Positions 1-7,901 of a stretch of 64,000 nucleotides of DNA are shown in pieces. The position numbers were made by a program, and so were the translations under genes. Below the pieces are notes generated by a model. The model saw nothing but the letters and a program-made list of their open reading frames with translations. It made no database searches and was not told the DNA's origin. Every line of letters begins with the position of its first letter. The stretch's first letter is position 1. This DNA comes from Pedococcus aerophilus (GTDB lineage: Bacteria > Actinomycetota > Actinomycetes > Actinomycetales > Dermatophilaceae), in assembly GCF_039532215.1 (NCBI RefSeq), contig NZ_BAAARN010000005.1, forward strand, positions 186,001 to 250,000. Direction: 5' to 3'.

Positions 1-23
1 TGGCCACCGGCGAGAGGCACACC

Positions 24-254
24 ATGAGCGAGCCCAGCACGCACATCCCCGGCGACGTCGCCGACGGTGAGGTCGAGGAGACCTCAGCCGCCACGGAGGC
101 CGAGTCCACGGAGAAGGTCGAGCTCGACATCGACGAGGAGAAGGTCGAGGCCTGGGACAAGGTCAAGGCCGACTACCAGGTCGACCCTGACGCCGAGGAC
201 ACTCCCGCAAGGACCGATGAGGACGGGATGGACGAGGGCAACGCCCCCGGCTGA
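24..254 (+). CDS. Small acidic hypothetical protein
   Basis: A 76-residue protein that is mostly Glu and Asp, with no Cys, no membrane segment and no recognisable domain. It looks intrinsically disordered. An AG-rich stretch (GAGAGG) 6 nt before the ATG can act as a ribosome binding site. The gene ends 24 nt before the convergent cation transporter. I do not recognise a family. The composition resembles the small acidic disordered proteins common in actinobacteria, but that is composition only. Confidence 0.55.
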   Translation: MSEPSTHIPGDVADGEVEETSAATEAESTEKVELDIDEEKVEAWDKVKADYQVDPDAEDTPARTDEDGMDEGNAPG

Positions 255-277
255 TCCCGAACTGCCGGCCCTCGCGC

Positions 278-1249
278 TCAGTGAGCGCTCTGGGTGGCCC
301 CTTCTGGGGGCGCGGAGGAGACCCCCAGGTCGATGTCCGGCTCCAGGTAGATGACCAGGGTCATGTCTGGCTCGGTGGCTCGGACCGCTGCTTCGGCGCG
401 GTTGATGGCATCCGCGATGGCCGCTGCGTCCGAGCCCGCAGAGACCGCCAGCTTGGCGGCCACGAGCAGTTCCTCCGGCCCCAGGTGCAGGGTCTTGGCG
501 TGGATCACCCGCTCGATCCCGTCGGTCGACGCGAGCGCCTCCTCGATCCGCTTCCTGGCCCTCGGCGTGGCCGACTCGCCGATGAGCAGCGACTTCATCT
601 CGATGGCCAGCACCACGGCCACCGTCACCAGCAGCAGGCCGATGGCTCCGGTGCCGAAGGCGTCCCAGATCCCACTGCCGGTGATGAGCGTCAGGGACAC
701 ACCCGCCAAGGCGAGGACCAGGCCGATCAACGCCGCGAAGTCCTCGAGCAGGACCACCGGGAGCTCCGGCGCCTTGGCCGACCGGATGAACTGCGGCCAT
801 GTGCGCGAGCCCCGCGAGCGGTTGCTCTCCCGGACGGCCGTGCGGAAGGAGAAACCCTCCATGACGATTGCTGCCAGGAGCACAGCGACCGGGAGCCACT
901 GCCAGCTCGTGATGGCCCCGCCGTGGAGCCGGCTCTCGTGGTACTTGTGGTACGCCTCGTACAGCGCGAACAACCCACCGAGGCTGAACAGCACGATGCT
1001 GACGATGAACCCGTAGACGTACCGCTCGCGGCCGAAGCCGAAGGGGTGCTCGGGAGTCGCCTGCTGCTTGGCCTTCTTGCCACCGAGCAGCAGCAGGCCC
1101 TGGTTGCCGGAGTCGGCCAGCGAGTGCACGGACTCGGCCAGCATGGAGCTGGAGCCCGAGAGCAGGAAGGCGATGAACTTCGTGACGGCGATCCCGATGT
1201 TCGCCGCCAGGGCCGCCAAGATCGCCGTGGTCCCACCCTCTGCTGACAT
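278..1249 (-). CDS. Cation diffusion facilitator (CDF) family transporter
   Basis: A 323-residue inner-membrane protein with the CDF layout: about six hydrophobic helices in two blocks, with metal-site motif SVHSLADSGNQ in the second helix, followed by a cytoplasmic C-terminal domain of about 100 residues. CDF proteins export divalent metals such as Zn, Fe or Mn in exchange for protons; the substrate cannot be read here. I start at ATG 1249 because TACAGT lies 7 nt upstream, a leaderless arrangement. The GTG at 1258 would overlap that -10 box. The gene is divergent from the GT2 gene at 1453. Confidence 0.88.
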   Translation of the reverse strand: MSAEGGTTAILAALAANIGIAVTKFIAFLLSGSSSMLAESVHSLADSGNQGLLLLGGKKAKQQATPEHPFGFGRERYVYGFIVSIVLFSLGGLFALYEAYHKYHESRLHGGAITSWQWLPVAVLLAAIVMEGFSFRTAVRESNRSRGSRTWPQFIRSAKAPELPVVLLEDFAALIGLVLALAGVSLTLITGSGIWDAFGTGAIGLLLVTVAVVLAIEMKSLLIGESATPRARKRIEEALASTDGIERVIHAKTLHLGPEELLVAAKLAVSAGSDAAAIADAINRAEAAVRATEPDMTLVIYLEPDIDLGVSSAPPEGATQSAH

Positions 1250-1256
1250 GGCCGCC

Positions 1257-1262
1257 ACTGTA
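1257..1262 (-). promoter_or_regulatory. -10 box for leaderless CDF transporter gene
   Basis: TACAGT on the minus strand, 7 nt before ATG 1249. Transcription would begin at or next to the start codon. No clear -35 box is visible. Confidence 0.4.
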
Positions 1263-1452
1263 ATCGGGGGCAGGTGGTTCCGCTCGGGCCCCGGCGCGAC
1301 CCCGGACCACTCGGGCGATTAGTCCGATTCGTGACGTTCGGATGGGTGTCCTCAGCCGTTCGGACAGAACACACCGGCGCCTCTCCCCCTTTGCCCTCCG
1401 GGCTGTCACTGTGGCGATACGCCCACCACTGGGCACGCATTCGGCACGGCGG

Positions 1453-2205
1453 ATGGGACCGACGATGGACATGGCGACGTTGCGCGGAGACCGCGTGCTC
1501 GTGGTCATCCCGGCATTCAACGAGTCCGCCGCCATCGGCGCCGTCGTGGCAGACGTGCGCCACTGCGTCCCCGCTGCAGACATCCTCGTGGTCGACGACG
1601 GGTCGCGGGACGACACCGCGGAGATCGCCCGACGAGCGGGAGCCATGGTGGCGCGGCTGCCCTTCAACCTCGGCGTGGGCGGGGCCATGCGAACCGGTTT
1701 CCGGTATGCGGCTCGCAACGGGTACGACGCGGTCGTCCAGGTCGATGGTGACGGTCAGCACGACGCATCGTTCATCCCGCTCCTGCTGGATGGGCTCAGG
1801 GAGACGGACCTCGTCATCGGCGCTCGGTTCGCCGGCGCCGGCGACTACGCCGTCCGTGGTCCACGGCGGTGGGCGATGCGCTCCTTGTCGACGATCATGT
1901 CCACCCTCACGGGCGCCCAGCTGGCCGACACGACGTCAGGCTTCAGGGCCACCGGCCGCCGCGCGATCCACGTGTTCGCCCACCACTACCCCACCGAGTA
2001 CCTCGGCGACACCATCGAGACCCTCGTCATCGCCCGGAAGACGGGTCTGACGGTGTCCCAGGTGCCGGTGGCGATGGTTCCCCGCAGCACCGGTCGGCCC
2101 AGTCGCGGCCCGATCGGAGCGAGCCTCGACCTTGCTCGCGCTTGCGCCGTCGTCGTGCTTGGCTTGGTCCGTGACTGGAAGATCGCCCCGGAGACGGTGA
2201 TATGA
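1453..2205 (+). CDS. Glycosyltransferase family 2 (polyprenol-phosphate type)
   Basis: A 250-residue GT-A fold enzyme with no membrane helix. It carries VIPAFNE near the N-terminus, the nucleotide-binding VVDDGS, and the metal-binding VDGDGQH. This pattern is typical of DPM1-like transferases that move a sugar onto a lipid phosphate. The frame is open back to 1342, but the extra 37 residues are basic and do not look like a GT2 start, so I use ATG 1453 (1465 or 1471 are possible). The stop overlaps the next gene as ATGA. The gene pairs with DUF2304, as a second GT2 does at 50942. Confidence 0.82.
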   Translation: MGPTMDMATLRGDRVLVVIPAFNESAAIGAVVADVRHCVPAADILVVDDGSRDDTAEIARRAGAMVARLPFNLGVGGAMRTGFRYAARNGYDAVVQVDGDGQHDASFIPLLLDGLRETDLVIGARFAGAGDYAVRGPRRWAMRSLSTIMSTLTGAQLADTTSGFRATGRRAIHVFAHHYPTEYLGDTIETLVIARKTGLTVSQVPVAMVPRSTGRPSRGPIGASLDLARACAVVVLGLVRDWKIAPETVI

Positions 2206-2609
2206 CGCGTGAGGCCTACTGGCTGGGCGTCGCCGGTGGCGTGCTCATCGTCGCGGTCGTCCTCGAGATGGTTCGGCGGAGGTACCTCAGAGGCCGTTAT
2301 GCCCTGGTCTGGCTCCTCCTCGGCGCGGGGTCCGCACTGCTCGCCCTCTTCCCCAACCTGCTGGGCCGCGCAGCCACGGCCCTCGGCGTCACCGTCCCCC
2401 TCAACCTGCTGCTCTTCCTCGGCATGCTGGTCATGCTCATCATGATCATGCAGCTGAGCTCCGAGGCCGGTCGCCTCAGCGAACGCACGCGCGTCCTGGC
2501 GGAGGAGATCGCCCTGCTGAAGGCAGCATCGGGTCAGCAACGTCCGACCGACCCATCAGACTCCAGGTCAGCGTCAGCGTCAGCGACGGAGCCGGCCAAG
2601 ATCCCGTGA
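2202..2609 (+). CDS. DUF2304 membrane protein
   Basis: A 135-residue protein with three hydrophobic helices (about residues 5-22, 33-55 and 62-82), then a charged coiled-coil-like segment and a Ser-rich tail. This matches DUF2304. The family is usually encoded next to GT2 enzymes of the DPM1 type and probably anchors them to the membrane. That role is inferred from neighbourhood. It overlaps the GT2 stop by 4 nt (ATGA), and its own stop overlaps the GTG of the next GT2 gene, so the three genes form a translationally coupled operon. Confidence 0.85.
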   Translation: MTREAYWLGVAGGVLIVAVVLEMVRRRYLRGRYALVWLLLGAGSALLALFPNLLGRAATALGVTVPLNLLLFLGMLVMLIMIMQLSSEAGRLSERTRVLAEEIALLKAASGQQRPTDPSDSRSASASATEPAKIP

Positions 2610-3628
2610 CGGCCATCAGCGTCATCGTCGTGGGGTACGGCGACGAGCCAGACCTTCCCGCCTGCCTCGATGCAATTCGCGCGGATCTCGCCGTGGGTGA
2701 CGACGTCGTCCTCGTGGACAACGGCATCACGACGTTGCCCGACCTCGGCGGAGTCCGACTGGTCACCGCCGGAAGCAACGACGGCTTCGCCGCGGGGTGC
2801 CACCTCGGGGCCGACGCCACTGCCGGCGACGTGCTCGTCTTCGTCAACTCCGATGCCGTCATCCGTCTGGGAACGCTCGACGCCTTCCGGGCCGCCGTTG
2901 ACGACCCCGGCGTGGGGCTGGCGACCGGCCTGGTCGTCATGGCCGACGCCCCATCGACGGTCAATGCGGCCGGCAACCCCGTCCACTTCCTCGGCATCAG
3001 CTGGGCCGGTGGCTTCGGCGAGGACGCGTCCCGGCACCAGCAGGCGCGCGACATCGCCTCGATCAGCGGAGCCCTCTTCGCCGTCCGCCGGAACACCTGG
3101 GACCTGCTCGGGGGTCTCGACCCTGCGTACTTCCTCTACCACGAGGATGCCGACCTGAGCCTGCGCTGCTGGTTGGCCGGGATGCGGGTGACCTACGCCC
3201 CGGCCGCTGTCGCCGAGCACACGTACTCCTTCACCAAGAACCCCGAGAAGATGTTCCTGCTGGAGCGCAACCGGCTCATGACGGTCCTCACGACCTACCC
3301 CCGACCACTCCTGCTGCGCGTGCTCCCTGCCCTGGTCGCGACCGAGCCCCTTCTGCTCGCCATGGCGGCCTCCCAGGGCTGGGCCCGGCCGAAGCTGCGC
3401 TCGTGGGGATGGCTGGTTCGGCACGCCACGGTGATCGCAGCACGGCGCCGTCGGCTCCAAGCGGGGTCCGGGGACTGGCGCGCGGTGGCCGCGCTCCTCG
3501 AGTCCCGGATCCAGCAGGACGTCACCGCCGCGCCCGGCGCCATGGGCATCCTCAACACGCTGTTCGCCGCCTACTGGCTCGTCGTCAGACCACGGGCGAA
3601 CCCGGCAGCTGAGACGCCACGGACCTGA
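2606..3628 (+). CDS. Glycosyltransferase family 2 (rhamnosyltransferase-like)
   Basis: A 340-residue GT2. It shows an N-terminal VIVVGYG strand, NSDAV as the divalent-metal motif, and FLYHEDADLSLRCWLAG, the ED pair characteristic of WbbL-type rhamnosyl- or galactosyltransferases. A hydrophobic stretch near residues 230-250 may associate with the membrane. It starts with GTG overlapping the DUF2304 stop (GTGA). The product probably adds a sugar to a lipid-linked surface glycan; donor and acceptor are unknown. It converges with the next gene across a 12-nt gap without a clear terminator. Confidence 0.85.
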   Translation: MTAISVIVVGYGDEPDLPACLDAIRADLAVGDDVVLVDNGITTLPDLGGVRLVTAGSNDGFAAGCHLGADATAGDVLVFVNSDAVIRLGTLDAFRAAVDDPGVGLATGLVVMADAPSTVNAAGNPVHFLGISWAGGFGEDASRHQQARDIASISGALFAVRRNTWDLLGGLDPAYFLYHEDADLSLRCWLAGMRVTYAPAAVAEHTYSFTKNPEKMFLLERNRLMTVLTTYPRPLLLRVLPALVATEPLLLAMAASQGWARPKLRSWGWLVRHATVIAARRRRLQAGSGDWRAVAALLESRIQQDVTAAPGAMGILNTLFAAYWLVVRPRANPAAETPRT

Positions 3629-3640
3629 CGCTCCCGCGGA

Positions 3641-4831
3641 TCAGTCATCTACAGCTGCCAAGAGCTTCAAGAGTGTCGCGCGGTCGACCGAGCGGGAGCA
3701 GTGCGTCCGCAGCCACTCCGTCCCCCTGTCCGCCTGGCTCTGCATCTTCTCCGGGTGGTCGAGCACGACCTTGAGGTTGTCGTACACCTTCCAGAACGGC
3801 GTGACGACCCAAGCGTCGTTCGCGCCGGGCGGGAGGGAGTGCTCGATGTCCCTGTCGGCCGAGGTCAGGACGACGGCGTTGGCGGCCAGCCCCTCCATGC
3901 CGAAGATGCCGGGGATGAAGGCATAGAACTGGTTCATCACGATGTGGGCTCGATCGAGGGTGGCCAGCACCACGTCGTTGGGCTGGTTCATCAGCTCCAC
4001 GTAGTCGAAGCTGTATCCCTCCTCCTCCAACGATCTGAGGGCGGCGCGGACGAGAGGGGTGCCTTTGATGATGGGCGACGTGGGTGCGTGGACGATGACG
4101 GGGCGCGACACGTCCCGCCACTTCTCCGGCCTCCTGCCGATGCGCTCGTCCGGGACGAAGTAGAGCCCTGGTTCCGTGGGGACCTCGAAGTAGGACATCT
4201 GGTCGATCGCCGCGTTGAAGATCAGCTGGGCGTGGCGCTCTGCAGCGCGGGCGAGTCGACGCCTATGACGGTCCGCAGCCTCGGTCGCGACACCCGGCGA
4301 CACCAAGGGCTCGTACGTCGTGAGAACGTCCCGACGAAGCCTCTCCCCGAACGCATTCATCATGGGCTGGGACCGGATGTCCGATCCGGTGAAGTAGCAG
4401 ACCACCGTCCGTCGGTGGCCTCGGAGGAAGGCGAGCTCGCGATCACGACCGTCGACGAGTGAGATCAGGAAGCCCTCCGCGCCGAGGTAGATGAAGGTCC
4501 GGCGTCGAGCAGCGAGCCGTCCCAGCACCCATGGCCCGACCACCAGACGACGAAGCCTCTTGGCCAAGGCATGCCGCCCACGGATGTCGAACTCGACGTC
4601 ATACCGGTGGTCGTACAGCGGATTGGAAGCGAGGTTGACGGTGACGACGTCGTCGAGGGCGGAGCTGATGGCCGTCAGCAGGCCGGCGATCTCCTCCATG
4701 CCGACGACGTAACCCCGGGGTCGACTCCGTCCCCCTGTCAGTCGATGGCAGCCGTAGCTGACGCGCAGGATGACCATCTGGACGTCGAGCATCCAGCTCA
4801 GGAGGGTTCGGAACCACGGCTTGTCGACCAC
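3641..4831 (-). CDS. Putative GT-B-like glycosyltransferase
   Basis: A 396-residue soluble protein. The C-terminal half carries IVHAPTSPIIKGT and a FGMEGLAANAVVL segment, matching the donor-binding half of GT-B enzymes, where a Glu in a Gly-rich loop binds the nucleotide sugar. The N-terminal half is not diagnostic. It starts with GTG after an AGGACGAGGAC tract that can serve as ribosome binding site. It follows another glycosyltransferase on the same strand with a 95-nt gap that holds a TAGGGT box. I cannot name substrate or CAZy family. Confidence 0.65.
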   Translation of the reverse strand: MVDKPWFRTLLSWMLDVQMVILRVSYGCHRLTGGRSRPRGYVVGMEEIAGLLTAISSALDDVVTVNLASNPLYDHRYDVEFDIRGRHALAKRLRRLVVGPWVLGRLAARRRTFIYLGAEGFLISLVDGRDRELAFLRGHRRTVVCYFTGSDIRSQPMMNAFGERLRRDVLTTYEPLVSPGVATEAADRHRRRLARAAERHAQLIFNAAIDQMSYFEVPTEPGLYFVPDERIGRRPEKWRDVSRPVIVHAPTSPIIKGTPLVRAALRSLEEEGYSFDYVELMNQPNDVVLATLDRAHIVMNQFYAFIPGIFGMEGLAANAVVLTSADRDIEHSLPPGANDAWVVTPFWKVYDNLKVVLDHPEKMQSQADRGTEWLRTHCSRSVDRATLLKLLAAVDD

Positions 4832-4905
4832 GTCCTCGTCCTACTCGTTTCTCTCGAAGATCCAGGCGCTCACCCGTTCGCGCACAAGGGCGTCGTGCCC
4901 GCGAC

Positions 4906-4911
4906 ACCCTA
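4906..4911 (-). promoter_or_regulatory. Possible -10 box for the GT-B gene
   Basis: TAGGGT on the minus strand, about 75 nt before the GTG at 4831. It would give a short 5' leader. No -35 box is evident, so this is tentative. Confidence 0.25.
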
Positions 4912-4926
4912 GTTCGCGCTGACCGC

Positions 4927-6186
4927 TCAACGGCCCGGTTCTCCGGCCCATCGGGCTCCCGACTCGGCGCTCGTTCCGAGCAGATCCGCGAGATGCTCGA
5001 CCAGGACTGCCGTCTGCTCGCGGCGCGTCAGGCCTGCCACCGTGTTCGGGCCGGTCCCGGCGACGGATCCCGTCGACCTCTTCTCGTCGATCCAACAAGA
5101 GAGCGCGTCAGCCACCTCCGAAGGAGTGTTGGCGACCTGACCCGCACCCCGCTCCTCGATCAGGCGCGCAGCCACTCCGTCGCGGTAGCCCATCATGAGG
5201 ATCGGCCGCCCCGAACCCAGGTACTCGAAGAGCTTGCCGCTGTAGTTCCCCACCTCGCCGGGATCGTTCCACAGAAGCAGCAGCTGGACGTCTGATGCCT
5301 GCTGCAGCTTGACGGACTCGGCGCGCGGAACGGCGTGCGCGACGTGGACGATCTGTTCGAGCCCAAGTGCTCGGGCCTGGTCTGCGAGTGGCATGACGGT
5401 GATGCCGCGGAACTCGACGCGCAGCGTCTCGGGGCCGACCCCCAGGCTCTTGATCCCTTCGAGGAATGCGGCGGGGTCGCTTCGACCGGGGTGCACCTCC
5501 CCCGTGTAGACCACCCGAACAGGAAGGCCCGTGGTGGTGGGCGCGCGCTCGGACCCGAACTCGTCGGCCTCGTAGCCGTTCATCACGACCTCGCACCGCA
5601 CGCCGAAGTCTCGGCGCAGGTCCTCGGCGAGGGGCTCGGAGACCGTCAGGGTCAACGCCACGGTCCGCAGGATCCAGCGCTCCACCACCCGATCGACCCG
5701 GCGTCGGAAGGGCCCGCAGAGGTAGTAGTTGCTGTCGGTCCACAGGTCGCGGTAGTCGGCCACCCACGGAACTCCCCACTCCTTCGCGAGCCGGCGCCCG
5801 ACGAGGAACGTCGAGAACGGTGGCCCACTCACGAGGACGACATCAGGGCGCCAGTCGTCCAGGGCCGAGACGTGACGCCGGATCCTGGGGACCGTGAAGA
5901 TGCCGCGGTCCGGGAACGCCACCACGTGGTAGAAGACCCACAGCAGAGCCCGGTAGACCACGCCGGCCAGACCCCGTCGTACCGTCCGCGTGTAGTGCCG
6001 CTCGGTCGATCCCGCCGGGGCGTCCTTCCCGTCCTGGCGGTACACCGTGACTCCGATGGGGCTGACGACCTTCACCGACCAGCCGAAGGAGGTGAGGTGC
6101 ATGGCGAAGCGATCCACCCGGAGGGAGCCGATGAAGGGGCTCGACGGGTCGAAGTCGGAGATCACCAAGATCTTGTGCTCATCCAT
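4927..6186 (-). CDS. Glycosyltransferase family 4
   Basis: A 419-residue GT-B enzyme of the WbuB-like GT4 group. The N-terminal domain begins KILVISDFDP and includes VADYRDLW. The C-terminal domain includes VVYTGEVHPGR and FEYLGSGRPILMMG, which matches the EX7E-type donor site. The frame is open 39 residues further upstream, but ATG 6186 is preceded at 4 nt by GGAGGAGG, an ideal ribosome binding site, so I start there. It lies divergent from the flippase gene. It probably adds a sugar to the lipid-linked repeat unit in the cytoplasm. Confidence 0.85.
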   Translation of the reverse strand: MDEHKILVISDFDPSSPFIGSLRVDRFAMHLTSFGWSVKVVSPIGVTVYRQDGKDAPAGSTERHYTRTVRRGLAGVVYRALLWVFYHVVAFPDRGIFTVPRIRRHVSALDDWRPDVVLVSGPPFSTFLVGRRLAKEWGVPWVADYRDLWTDSNYYLCGPFRRRVDRVVERWILRTVALTLTVSEPLAEDLRRDFGVRCEVVMNGYEADEFGSERAPTTTGLPVRVVYTGEVHPGRSDPAAFLEGIKSLGVGPETLRVEFRGITVMPLADQARALGLEQIVHVAHAVPRAESVKLQQASDVQLLLLWNDPGEVGNYSGKLFEYLGSGRPILMMGYRDGVAARLIEERGAGQVANTPSEVADALSCWIDEKRSTGSVAGTGPNTVAGLTRREQTAVLVEHLADLLGTSAESGARWAGEPGR

Positions 6187-6300
6187 GGAACCTCCTCCGC
6201 GCGCTCGGACCGGGACGTCCCGGGCGTCCAGCCCACGCGTCCGCTCGGACGATGTGCAGAGGCGCCACGCTGAATTGCGGCAGCGGCCAGGACGACTCCG

Positions 6301-6313
6301 CATATCCTAGGTT
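6301..6313. promoter_or_regulatory. AT-rich spot with -10-like boxes on both strands
   Basis: Lies in the 248-nt gap between the divergent GT4 and flippase genes. It reads catatcctaggtt: TATCCT and TAGGTT on the plus strand and TAGGAT on the minus strand, around a CCTAGG palindrome. It is the only AT-rich patch of the gap, so it may hold both promoters. No -35 box stands out. Confidence 0.3.
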
Positions 6314-6434
6314 GCGCTCCGGCCCACAGGACGGAAATGCCCTCGTGCGAGTGCGCCCGCCAACGGCTGCGCGCCGGGAAGACCGGAAGGCCCCTGCCCC
6401 GAGGCAGGTCCAGAGCTACGGAGGTGAGGTAGAC

Positions 6435-7901
6435 GTGCTGCGAGCAATGCTTCGCGACACTCTGACCTACACGCTCCCAGCGATGCTCTCCCAGGGCCTG
6501 GGACTCATCCTGCTACCCATCTACGCACGGGTGCTCACCCGTGACGAGTTCGGCGCCTTCGACCTCCTGCTCGCGGTGACCCCGATCGTGATGATCGTGA
6601 TGTCGTTGGAGATCCAGCAGGGCCTCGCGCGACTGCGTGCCGACGCCGATGCCGAGGAACGGCGGCGGATGACTGGAACGGCCTGGATCGCTTGCACGGC
6701 AGGCTTTCTCGTCTTCGCCGTGGTCGGCCTCAGCGCACCGGACCTCTGGGGCCGGTTGGTGTTCGGACGAGACGACTTCGGCGGCATCGTCCGTCTCGGG
6801 GTCATCAGCGTCACGGCCACCGCTGCATACAACGTCGTCCTCAACCAGTTCCGCTGGGAGCTCCGCAGCCGCACCTATGCCGTGGTGAGCTCGCTCTACG
6901 CCCTGGTGACCGTCGCACTGACGGTGGTCCTCACGGTCGTGGATCGGCTCGGCCTGTCGGGGGTGCTGATCTCGCAGGCCGTGGCAGCCGTGGTGGCGAC
7001 AGCGACCGGACTCGTCCTGCTGCGTGGGAGCTGGCAGTGGGTCGTCGACCGCACGCACCTGCGCCGCATGTTGGCCTTCTCGGTGCCCCTGATCCCGGCG
7101 AGCCTGAGCGTTCTCGTCACGTTGTACTTCAACCGCGTGGCGCTGCGCGCCTTCGGGGACCTCGGCGACGTGGCGAGCTACGGCGTCGCAGCACGACTGG
7201 CGGGCTTCGTCGGTCTGCTGGTCATCGGACTGCAGAGTGCCGTCACCCCACTGGTCTACGACCACTACCGGGAGAAGGAGACCCCAGCGCAGCTGGCGCA
7301 CATGTTCAGCGGCGTCATCGCCGTCTGCATCGCGATCTGCGTCGGGCTCAACGCCTTCGCTGCAGACCTCACGGTCGTCCTCGCCGGTCGGGAGTACCTC
7401 TCCTCGGCCCCGCTCGTCGCCCTCATCGCCCCGGCCCTGCTCATGGGCCAGCTGTACGTGTTCGCACCGGGGATGGGCATCGCCCTCAAGACCCGCGCCC
7501 AGCTCGCAGTGGCCGGCGTAGCGGCGCTGGTCGACGTCCTCGTCAACATCGCGCTGGTCCCGTGGCTCGGTGCCCTCGGCGCCTCGCTCGCGGCCGTCGC
7601 CTCCTCAGGGGCCTTCCTGGGCCTCTGGGTCCGGGAGAGCCAGAAGCACTACCCGGTCCCCTTCGAACGACGTCGGCTCGTTCACGGACTCGCTCTGTTC
7701 GTCGTCGGTTCCCTGGCGGCCACCATCGTCCGGACGTCCTCGGCCCCGCTGGACACCCTGGGGATCGTGGCCAAGGCCGCGGTCATCCTGGTCTGTGTCG
7801 GACTGCTGTACCGGGCACGACTCTTCGAGGGCGTGCTCGCGGTGGTTCGCGACAGGACTAGGCCCGCAACCACGGACCCTGGTTCTGGTACCAACGGCTG
7901 A
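6435..7901 (+). CDS. Polysaccharide flippase (Wzx/MATE-like)
   Basis: A 488-residue polytopic membrane protein with about 12-14 helices and an early LPIYARVLTRDEFGAFDL segment, the classical start of the Wzx/RfbX polysaccharide exporters. It would flip lipid-linked glycan units made by the neighbouring glycosyltransferases. The frame is open to 6252, but GTG 6435 follows GGAGGTGAGG at 5 nt and gives the expected start just before the first helix. The last 44 nt overlap the 3' end of the convergent asnB-like gene. Confidence 0.87.
   Translation: MLRAMLRDTLTYTLPAMLSQGLGLILLPIYARVLTRDEFGAFDLLLAVTPIVMIVMSLEIQQGLARLRADADAEERRRMTGTAWIACTAGFLVFAVVGLSAPDLWGRLVFGRDDFGGIVRLGVISVTATAAYNVVLNQFRWELRSRTYAVVSSLYALVTVALTVVLTVVDRLGLSGVLISQAVAAVVATATGLVLLRGSWQWVVDRTHLRRMLAFSVPLIPASLSVLVTLYFNRVALRAFGDLGDVASYGVAARLAGFVGLLVIGLQSAVTPLVYDHYREKETPAQLAHMFSGVIAVCIAICVGLNAFAADLTVVLAGREYLSSAPLVALIAPALLMGQLYVFAPGMGIALKTRAQLAVAGVAALVDVLVNIALVPWLGALGASLAAVASSGAFLGLWVRESQKHYPVPFERRRLVHGLALFVVGSLAATIVRTSSAPLDTLGIVAKAAVILVCVGLLYRARLFEGVLAVVRDRTRPATTDPGSGTNG

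Noticed and set aside
84-1718. A 544-codon minus-strand frame over the CDF gene
   Set aside because: It overlaps the well-supported CDF gene in a different frame and has only high-GC shadow composition.
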